Of a stretch of DNA of 64,000 nt, positions 56,535 to 64,000 are shown in pieces. Position numbers and translations under genes: made by a program. Each line of letters opens with the position of its first letter. Positions within the stretch are counted from its first letter, which is position 1. The stretch spans positions 1 through 64,000 of the forward strand of contig JALQPE010000413.1 in NCBI GenBank assembly GCA_030407315.1, given 5' to 3'. The stretch comes from Asparagopsis taxiformis (taxonomy: Eukaryota; Rhodophyta; Florideophyceae; Bonnemaisoniales; Bonnemaisoniaceae). The notes beneath the pieces were generated by a model. That model did no database searches and was not told where the DNA came from. It saw only the letters and a list, made by a program, of their open reading frames with translations.

Positions 56535-56801
56535 TGATGAATCTTTATTTCTCGATGCTCTTTTCTCTCTACTGAGGATATCTATTCATCTATTTGTAGT
56601 CATGGTTTCTGTGCTAATCACAAGGAATGGCGGTGATAGCACAGGCACATTAGGAGCCACAAATACAGAGCCATCCGTTACGATGCTGTGTCAACCACCA
56701 GTTGCAGAATTACAAGCCAATTTTGGCAAGATAATGTTCTGCAAGCCGCAGTCTAATCATCAAGCTTGAAATCCTGCTTGTAGCTAGTATTATATCCAAC
56801 A
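56535..56801 (-). repeat. Copia-4 3' LTR
   Basis: 267 bp; minus strand TGTTGGATATAA...GATTCATCA. Confidence 0.95.
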
Positions 56802-56811
56802 CTCCTCCTGG
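56802..56811 (-). promoter_or_regulatory. Copia-4 polypurine tract
   Basis: ccaggaggag on the minus strand, abutting the 3' LTR. Confidence 0.85.
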
Positions 56812-56822
56812 TTAGTTAGTGA

Positions 56823-59800
56823 TCAACTGTCACTTGGCAAACCAATACCTATTGACTCTCTCCATTTCTCAAAAAGGTTCCTATCCAACGGTTTAGTAAA
56901 ACCGTCTGCCAGGTTCTCATTGCTTCCAACCTGTTTCAATTGTATTTCTCTAGCGATCACACACTCTCGAACAAATTGGTGCCGCACATCTATATGCTTT
57001 GTCTTGCGGAGCCCTTTCGAGCTTTCTGCCCAGCATTTTGCAGCAGTGTTATCAGTGCACAGTATAGTAGCACTATCCATTGAAAGCAAACCAATTTCAC
57101 TAAGAAAGAGGCGAAATTGTCTGATTTGACGTGCACATTCTGACATTGCAATTAGCTCTGACTCTGCCGTAGAGATAGACACATTGTCTTGTTTTGTGCT
57201 GGACCAGGCGAACGCAGATCCATTGATGTGTCCAATCCATCCAGTTCTGGATTTTCGTGACAGTTTGTCACCAGCAAAATCTGCATCTGAATGAAATGAT
57301 ACATTCTGCATGGGGGATTGTGTCTTTCGAAGCAATAGACCGTATGAGACTGTAGCACGCAGGTACCCAAAAACGCGTGTGACTGCCTTCATGAGGTATT
57401 TGGTTGGATTCTGCACGTACTGGGCTAAGATGCCGACACATGCAGATATGTCTGGCCTTGTTCTATTGGCAAGGTATAGTAAGGAACCAATCATGTTCCG
57501 GTACTTCTCATCTTGGAGAATTTCCTGTTCCACATTATGTTGCAATTCATCGTAAAAATTGCTTACCATTGGTGTGGTATACTTCGTTACTTCCTCCAAA
57601 TTATAGTGACGCAACATTTGCTCAATATATGATGTCTGTGACAGAAAACATTGGTCAACCTCTTGAATAACATTCACACCCAAGTACCAGCTTAGATTTC
57701 CTTCGTCAGTGCCTTTGAACTCTTTCAAAAACTGTGATACTGCTTCATTCAAGGAATCATTATCTGCGCAGACAAAGAGAATGTCGTCAACGTATACGAG
57801 TATCAATATTTGCACCGGTACTCCTCCACTCGTAGTTTCACCCTTGAAAATGGAGCCATCACAAAATAGCTGCTCATATGACATTGAATGGACTAGTACG
57901 TCACGTAGTTTGCGAAACCATTGTAAAGGAGCCTGTTTCAACCCATATAGTGCCTTCTTGAGTCTATATATCATGTCAAGTCGTAGTTTCTTTGGCAAAT
58001 TATAGGGGTGCTTCACGAAGGCTTCCCGATCCATGTCACCATTCAAAAAGGCAGCGGTGACATCAATATGTCTTGTATGCCAGTTGTTCTTCAAAGAAAG
58101 TATGAGAACTAGTCGTACGATGTTGAAATCGGCCACTGGAGCATAAACAGAGTCATAATCTCTTCCATAGACTTGCAGATGACCTCCTGCCACTATTCTC
58201 GCCTTGAATCGGGCCGCAACTCCTTCTTGATTTCGCTTAATTTTGAGTATTACGTGTGTCGGGAGGATTTGATTGTCCGGAACATGGCATTCTTGTTTTG
58301 GACCAATCGGAATCCATGTTCCAGCTCTTTCTAGATTATTCAATTCGAATTGTATGGCTTCCATCCATAATGATACCTCATTTTTGGTAGCTCGCATTGC
58401 CTCCAGCACCGAAGGAGTATCTGAAGTTGTGATAGGAGTTGTAATCAGAGAATTGCAACCGTCATCATCGTATTGATTTACCGAGTATGCTAGCCTCTTC
58501 GGGGCTCGGCGTGTTCGTGTGGGGCGTGCAGTTGTAGCTGCGTCATCCACGACGTCAATTATGATATTTTGGTCTGACATCACGTCATTCCCTTCCTCTG
58601 AAGAAGTATCAATGTCAAATGGAGCAGAAAAGAACTGTTCATTGCCATTATCTGTATCCGATGGGGAGGAATATGAGCCTGTGTCACCTTCATCTTCACT
58701 TGATTCTATATTTTCGAGTCCCGGAAACGTCATTTCATCAAAAGTGACATGCACCGAGTTGACAATCTTTCCAGATTTCAACAATTGCACAGTGTAGACA
58801 CCGTTGTCGTCACATCCAAGCAGTACTGCTGGTTCAGCTGTCGAGTGAAGTTTGGATTTTGGTTCGTGATTATACACGAATGCAGAACATCCAAATACAC
58901 GGAGGTGATGGAGCTCTGGTGCACTATTGGTTAGTTTTTCAAATGGGGAACAGCCGATAAATGAGTGTGGAAGGCGATTTTTGACATATACGACGTGATC
59001 GAGTGCCCATTCCCAGCAATTCGCATCCATGCCAGACTCCTCCAATATTATTCTGGTAGGATCCAGAAGGGTTCGATTGATGCGCTCGGAAAATGGATTA
59101 TGTTGTGGCGTATGCGGTGTTGTCGTTGTATGTTCGGTAGATTCAATGCAGCTATACTCCGTGCCTCCATCCGTATGCAGCCTTTCGATCCCGTTTGGGA
59201 AGTACTTGAGAACGTGTGAGCTTTTGGAATACATTCTGAAAGCATCTGCAGTTTCACCCTTGCTGTTCAATGCAATTACATGGGTGTACCTTGTGAATTG
59301 ATCAGTAAATGTGACAAAATACTTTCGTCCGCAGTGACTCTTCGGGAGTGGCCCTACTAGATCTGAATGCACAATCTCTCCTGCGTGATTTGCACTTTTA
59401 AATTGTGACTTGAAGGCCTTTTTGGTTGCTCTCCCAAGTCTACATGGATGGCAGACATCGAGTTCTCCGCGCATTTCAGGAACTCCATTGGCATGTATCG
59501 ACAGTTGTCTCAAAATGCGTTCATTTGTATGAACTAATCGTCGGTGCCATAATGACAAGCTGCCTTTCCTTGTGATGACAGAATTTGCATATGCTTGTCT
59601 GTCATCCGCCGACAGCATAGTGTACAAGCCGTTATTCTTGTCTCGACTTGCAATGGAAATAATATCGGACTCGTAGACAGTGAAGTTTCGTCTGTTGAGT
59701 ACAATTGCCTCTTTAGAAGTGAATATCACGATGTTCCCCTGGTCGCATAACTGACCAACTGATATCAATGTGTTATTAAGCCCATGGACATGTTGAGCGT

Positions 59801-60035
59801 TTGGCAATGTAATTCTTCCACAATGTATCGTTCCTTCCCCGATACAGTGTGACTCTCTGTTTCCAACTGCTAATGTTACAGTGTTCTGTGATCCTCGCTT
59901 GTATGAGTCATCATGCACTTCGTATCGGTCCCTGAACAATGTAATAGAAGCTCCACTGTCAAGGATTTGTGTAGAGTGATTTTGTACAGTGTCTTTCTTT
60001 GATGATGTCGCCGCAGTGAATTTGTTTTCTATCAC
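56823..60035 (-). CDS. pol: Copia-4 pol: protease, integrase, RT, RNase H
   Basis: 1,070 residues, uninterrupted. Protease has ILDSGASITLF at about residue 25-35. Integrase has an HHCC finger (HRRLVHTNERIL ... CHPCRLGRATK) at about 170-215, then HSDLVGPLPKS, LHTDGGTEYS and SERINRTL for the DDE residues. A Ser/Glu/Asp-rich linker precedes RT. RT has RHIDVTAAFLNGD and LVYVDDILFV near 57790. RNase H has SDADFAGDKLSRKSRTG, STAESELIAMSE, CTDNTAAKC and the ending ENLADGFTKPLD. It makes cDNA and integrates it. Its ATG overlaps the gag stop in ATGA, suggesting reinitiation rather than ribosomal frameshifting. Confidence 0.95.
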   Translation of the reverse strand: MIENKFTAATSSKKDTVQNHSTQILDSGASITLFRDRYEVHDDSYKRGSQNTVTLAVGNRESHCIGEGTIHCGRITLPNAQHVHGLNNTLISVGQLCDQGNIVIFTSKEAIVLNRRNFTVYESDIISIASRDKNNGLYTMLSADDRQAYANSVITRKGSLSLWHRRLVHTNERILRQLSIHANGVPEMRGELDVCHPCRLGRATKKAFKSQFKSANHAGEIVHSDLVGPLPKSHCGRKYFVTFTDQFTRYTHVIALNSKGETADAFRMYSKSSHVLKYFPNGIERLHTDGGTEYSCIESTEHTTTTPHTPQHNPFSERINRTLLDPTRIILEESGMDANCWEWALDHVVYVKNRLPHSFIGCSPFEKLTNSAPELHHLRVFGCSAFVYNHEPKSKLHSTAEPAVLLGCDDNGVYTVQLLKSGKIVNSVHVTFDEMTFPGLENIESSEDEGDTGSYSSPSDTDNGNEQFFSAPFDIDTSSEEGNDVMSDQNIIIDVVDDAATTARPTRTRRAPKRLAYSVNQYDDDGCNSLITTPITTSDTPSVLEAMRATKNEVSLWMEAIQFELNNLERAGTWIPIGPKQECHVPDNQILPTHVILKIKRNQEGVAARFKARIVAGGHLQVYGRDYDSVYAPVADFNIVRLVLILSLKNNWHTRHIDVTAAFLNGDMDREAFVKHPYNLPKKLRLDMIYRLKKALYGLKQAPLQWFRKLRDVLVHSMSYEQLFCDGSIFKGETTSGGVPVQILILVYVDDILFVCADNDSLNEAVSQFLKEFKGTDEGNLSWYLGVNVIQEVDQCFLSQTSYIEQMLRHYNLEEVTKYTTPMVSNFYDELQHNVEQEILQDEKYRNMIGSLLYLANRTRPDISACVGILAQYVQNPTKYLMKAVTRVFGYLRATVSYGLLLRKTQSPMQNVSFHSDADFAGDKLSRKSRTGWIGHINGSAFAWSSTKQDNVSISTAESELIAMSECARQIRQFRLFLSEIGLLSMDSATILCTDNTAAKCWAESSKGLRKTKHIDVRHQFVRECVIAREIQLKQVGSNENLADGFTKPLDRNLFEKWRESIGIGLPSDS

Positions 60036-60880
60036 TGCAGTGCCTCCAAAGTGATTCTGTGCCTTTTCTGTTTGTCGGAGCTCTTTTCTTTCACCGAGTC
60101 AGTCACATTGAGTCCTTTTATGTTCCTGATTGCATCCGGAGATATTCTGCATTTGGCAGATTCTGGATTGTAGTAACAGGTAACTGACGTGTGTCCTGTT
60201 TTCGAGCAGAAGGAACATCGGGCACTTTTCATGGAGTGTGATGCACGCAGTGAGCGGAATTTCAGTTGCTCTGTTTTGTGTCTGTCGTGCTTTTCTCGTT
60301 TGGAACAGCTACTAGACTCCTTGATTCGCTTCCATTCTTGTATTAGATCCGCAGTAACTGCGTCCCATGTAAGTTCGTCTACCTCCTTGAGTCGCAGAGC
60401 GGCTACAGTTGGCTCTAGGGGGGACTGTTGCCCCATGCTGGCCAGGAGAAGAGGTCCTTTGTGAGTATCTGGAATGGATACGTCGCTTCCCATTCGGTCG
60501 AGCTGTGAGAATAGAGATTCAAATTCATCAATATATGTTGTCATATTGTCATTTGATGAGAACCGCTTGGAGTATACTGTTGTCAATGTAGATATGCGTG
60601 TAGCTGCACGGTCTGAAGCATATCTCTTGTCCAATAGGCTGAGCATTGCCATTGGATCATTATATTTTGCACTGCACACTCTAAAGGGTGCATCTCCGAG
60701 TGACGCAGTTAGCAGTGCAGTGGCTTTGTCTTTGATGTCATCGGGGCATTCATCCTTATTGAGTTTCCCCCAATAGCCTTTCCCTTTCAGTGCAATTTCT
60801 GCACGTAGACGCCATAGATTGTAGTCGTCCGTGGTGCGTCCTTGAAATCGTTGTATTCTTTCATCATCGTCTTTTGTCAT
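60032..60880 (-). CDS. gag: Copia-4 gag
   Basis: 282 residues with the Ty1/copia gag layout: FQGRTTDDYNLWRLRAEIAL at the N-terminus, a helical capsid region (LLDKRYASDRAA ... YIDEFESLFSQL), a basic Lys/Arg stretch and one CCHC knuckle, CSFCSKTGHTSVTC, at about residues 225-238. It forms the virus-like particle and binds RNA. The separate gag frame contrasts with the fused gag-pol of copia-2 and -3. Confidence 0.92.
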   Translation of the reverse strand: MTKDDDERIQRFQGRTTDDYNLWRLRAEIALKGKGYWGKLNKDECPDDIKDKATALLTASLGDAPFRVCSAKYNDPMAMLSLLDKRYASDRAATRISTLTTVYSKRFSSNDNMTTYIDEFESLFSQLDRMGSDVSIPDTHKGPLLLASMGQQSPLEPTVAALRLKEVDELTWDAVTADLIQEWKRIKESSSCSKREKHDRHKTEQLKFRSLRASHSMKSARCSFCSKTGHTSVTCYYNPESAKCRISPDAIRNIKGLNVTDSVKEKSSDKQKRHRITLEALQ

Positions 60881-61025
60881 TTTTGTTCTGTAGACGATTG
60901 CGTAGATTATTCGGTGTGCCTTGTGTGCACAACAGTGATCGAGACTGCTCTTCTGATAGTACCTCCGAACAATGCTTCAGTGGTGTCTTGTTTCGGAAGT
61001 CAAGTTGGATGTAGTGGTCGTTGCC

Positions 61026-61040
61026 ACTGGGCCCATAACC
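61026..61040 (-). promoter_or_regulatory. Copia-4 primer binding site
   Basis: ggttatgggcccagt directly after the LTR on the minus strand, complementary to the anticodon arm of initiator tRNA-Met. Confidence 0.85.
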
Positions 61041-61307
61041 TGATGAATCTTTATTTCTCGATGCTCTTTTCTCTCTACTGAGGATATCTATTCATCTATT
61101 TGTAGTCATGGTTTCTGTGCTAATCACAAGGAATGGCGGTGATAGCACAGGCACATTAGGAGCCACAAATACAGAGCCATCCGTTACGATGCTGTGTCAA
61201 CCACCAGTTGCAGAATTACAAGCCAATTTTGGCAAGATAATGTTCTGCAAGCCGCAGTCTAATCATCAAGCTTGAAATCCTGCTTGTAGCTAGTATTATA
61301 TCCAACA
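61041..61307 (-). repeat. Copia-4 5' LTR
   Basis: 267 bp, identical to the left LTR; followed by gccag. Confidence 0.95.
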
Positions 61308-62685
61308 GCCAGTGACAGGTGCATTGCTTGTCATCATACGCAGTTTTCTTGATCATGTTGAATATTTGGACGCATCCCTTGTAAGCGTTTCGTGTGATCA
61401 TACTATTTTCCTGCCCTGTTGTTGCCAAACTCTGCCATAATGTTAGCACCAGCGCGTCACACCGATCTGATGGAGGGGGAGTGGATCAGTCTTGCAGGTC
61501 ATAACATCACAAAAGAGGTCCATGACAGACAGCCAAGAGCGTAGACAAAATGGGAGTGGATGTATTTCGGGTTGTTTAGAGCGGAACGACCAAACGGCTG
61601 CTCAGCTGTATTCAAGCATCAGTATGCTGAAATGAGTTGAAATTGAGGGCCCTCCTACGACGCTGTACTACAATAGTAAGGTATTACGTCTCGGGTTGTG
61701 TGAGAAATTTGACATGTCAGCAAGCTGCATCACAGCAATGAACGAGAGATGTGCAAGTGTACACTTGAGCACTGATTGGACGCGCTGGAAAACGTGTGCA
61801 AATCAAATTCAGAGTAGCGTTATCCGTCTGTTTTTCAAATTTACCCGAAATTTTGATTCACACCACAATTGGCCTCCTTTTCCGTTCCTGTTTCCCAGTT
61901 TCTCCCATGGGCCATGCCGAGAGTATACACCCGCCGTCGCCCGTTGGCAGCAGCAGCCCGCACTGGCTGCGCATAACTGTCGACCCTGTTTCTGTGATTG
62001 TCTCGGTCTACTGCCCTCCAACGCTTCCAAACATCAAATCGGTCCCTAGACCATGAAATACGGCTGTTGGTAGCCATTCTTTCCCGATACCATATCCACC
62101 TTCGAGACCGTAAATCTATGCCCGCGAGTATATCCCACAGAACTGCTGATTACATTGAGCCACTCCGCACCAAATCATTCAGCGCCCAGCTTGGGAACAC
62201 TGTAAACCTGCTCACTTCGCTCGTGTCTAATTCACCAACATCACCCATCCAACCCGTCAATAGCCTGCCTGCTTCCAGGTCGCCTGGTTTACTAACGACA
62301 TGTCTTCCCCACCAGGAGGGCTCTTCCTGATACTGTCCAGCAATGAAGCCCATGAATATTTTCCACCACTTTAGAAACTACAATTTGAATCATTTTTTCA
62401 CACCACCATACCTCAGCGTCCAATCAGCGCGCCGCGTTCGAGATCAATGACAGACATGCCGCATCTTTATGATTATGACAAACGATCATGGTCCTCGCCC
62501 GACCAAGCTATCCATCATGACTCAACGCCTCCTCTCCACATCTTCGATTGACAATTTCAATCACATCAGATGCACGGGAAGAACAAAATAAAAGCCCACC
62601 AGTCCATGGCACTTTCATCGATCGGCATCACACCCATCATTCTCAACAACAACATCAACAACATTAATCCACTTCATCACCGAAA

Positions 62686-63570
62686 ATGAAAGCAGTTTTC
62701 ACCCTCACCCTCGCCGCCCTTCTGGCTTTTGCCGCCGCACAGAGCAGATGCCCCGTCTATGAGGTGAACACAGTCAGAGCCGTCGGACGCCGTGCTCGTG
62801 ATCTCAGGCGTACCGTGAATCGATTCAACAGAATCCTTGGTGACCCCGACAATGGCAGCTTGCCCGGACCACAAGAAATTGGCCGTCGTTCGGTATGTGT
62901 TTCAAACCTAGATGCGAACTATAATGACCTCTCATCAATCGCATTCTCAATCTAACATTTTTCATTCCCGTTTCATCTCGTCTCGTCATTGTCCAATTCA
63001 CGCAGATCAACTGGGATAACCCCGCCCTCCCCTTTATTCTCCCTGGCGATTTCTTCAACACAGTAGCCCCGCGCGGTCTCGTGATGCGCACAAAGGGTGG
63101 CCAATTCCGTGTATCCAACTCGGAAGATCCGGCCGACGATCGCTTCGACTCCATTCTTCCGCGTAGTGTGTCCACACAGTTCCAGACTTTCTCCTCTCCT
63201 CGTCTGTTCTCCCCGCTTCTCTCCAACGTTTTCACTGGTATCTTCCGCATTCCGGCCGCAACAAGGCAGGCCCCGTGACTGGCTTTGGTGCAATTTCGTC
63301 GATGTGGATGCCGAAGACGAGACGTACATTGAATACTTTGATAAGCAAGGATGTTTGATTGACCGTGTTTTCGCGCGACGAGGCAACAGAGGGCTGAGCT
63401 TTGTTGGACTCACTGTTCGTGGACGTGGAGGTCTGGTGCCTGCAATCTACAGCATTCGTGTGAGACTGGGGAATATTTCGATGCAGGACTTTGCTGACCG
63501 ATACACGCCTGGAAACGCGCCTGGAGACGTGGTTGTGATGGATGACTTCTTCTATGGCGAGCCTCAGTAG
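62686..63570 (+). pseudogene. Secreted beta-sandwich-like protein, copy 3 (two single-base deletions)
   Basis: Exon 1 62686-62892 and the intron 62893-63005 match the intact copy, apart from a cgcc/cgtc difference in the intron. Exon 2 (63006-63570) is two bases shorter than in copy 2: CC for CCC at 63252-63253 and TTT for TTTT at 63294-63296. These shift the frame in the middle of the domain, while the DNA encoding the C-terminus is otherwise the same. Promoter elements and AATAAA are retained. Confidence 0.8.
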
Positions 63571-64000
63571 AGGATTTTGTTTTGATGTCGAAACCTTTGG
63601 TACTGGTAGCCGCAATAGGCGGATAAAGAGAAGAATAAATTGATTGGACTAGAAACTACAGTGCGTGTGTCTATTTGTTTCTGTTCGTTTTGTGTTAGAT
63701 GAAGAGAGGACTAGCCTAGCTGTCGAACATGGTAGAAACTGAATTTGGGAAAGAAAAGAAGTCAAATACTTCCCCAAGACGTTGCAATATTCTTGCAATC
63801 CGGGAAGAACAGGGTTTAGGGCATGGGTCTGATCGGTTGGAAATATTCGGTTCGGTAGTACCGAGGGCATATGAAGGATTCTACGAGGGCTTCCTTCCAT
63901 ACATTTCTCTCGACATGGTCGGTCTATTGGAATTTCTGCAGCTTATATTTTCCTCCTCGCTGGACACGTGGCCAGAATTGGCATACAGACAGCCTGGCCT

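Larger units (their letters stand above)
56535..61307 (-). mobile_element. Copia-4: intact, apparently autonomous Ty1/copia element
   Basis: Target duplication gccag at 56530-56534 and 61308-61312. LTRs 56535-56801 and 61041-61307 are 267 bp and identical by eye. Both ORFs are uninterrupted, the PPT and PBS are in place, and copies 1 and 2 of the surrounding repeat show the empty site. All signs point to a recent insertion of a competent element. Confidence 0.97.
55995..64000 (+). repeat. Repeat unit copy 3, split by copia-4, running off the window
   Basis: Aligns with copy 2 from its start, with copia-4 at 56535-61307 within it and the third copy of the secreted-protein gene at 62686-63570. 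Copy 3 lacks copia-2: the region around 62040-62200 is rearranged relative to the other copies just where that insertion lies. Confidence 0.8.

Overview
The window is nuclear-type eukaryotic DNA dominated by transposable elements. No rRNA, tRNA, CRISPR or bacterial operon structure is visible. Genes are sparse and short-introned, with TATA/CCAAT-type promoters, and the repeat load is Ty1/copia and Ty3/gypsy LTR retrotransposons plus a Plavaka-like (CACTA group) DNA transposase. A compact, LTR-rich, intron-poor lineage such as a red alga fits, but no single gene fixes the species; this is an inference.

Layout: 1-2618 holds a broken gene of uncertain function, possibly 2-oxoglutarate/Fe(II) oxygenase-like. 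2.9-7.7 kb is a repeat field: foldback DNA built from copies of one 39-bp palindrome, three long degenerate direct repeats, and a 171/172-bp tandem array. 9.2-13.9 kb carries two + strand ORFs joined by a TAATG stop/start overlap, facing tail-to-tail a broken Plavaka-like transposase. 14.6-15.6 kb is a tandem array that reads as alternating 12-30 nt mini-exons separated by roughly 81-105 nt introns with good splice signals. 15.97-16.47 kb holds 24-bp and 43-bp tandem repeats and a hairpin. From 16840 to 35839 is a copia element (copia-1, minus strand, TSD acccg), split between integrase and reverse transcriptase by a 13.3-kb, CpG-rich chromodomain gypsy element (19152-32412, TSD atggg). The gypsy element also carries a ~3-kb antisense ORF.

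From 35.9 kb on, a diverged repeat unit occurs three times (about 35938-39017 minus; 40028-47880 plus; 55995-64000 plus). Each copy carries a one-intron gene for a secreted beta-sandwich-like protein; only the middle copy is intact. Copia-2 (41348-45960, TSD tttat) and copia-4 (56535-61307, TSD gccag) sit inside the second and third copies, and the matching sites in the other copies are empty. A separate secreted Cys/Pro-rich protein gene (49693-50541) has copia-3 (50552-55127, TSD gaggg) inserted 10 bp after its stop codon. Copia-4 is the one clearly autonomous element: intact gag and pol, identical 267-bp LTRs, and visible PBS and PPT.

A cross-cutting observation: almost every frameshift that breaks an otherwise good reading frame here is accounted for by one missing base in a homopolymer run. 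Many of the 'pseudogenes' may therefore be assembly artefacts rather than decayed genes.
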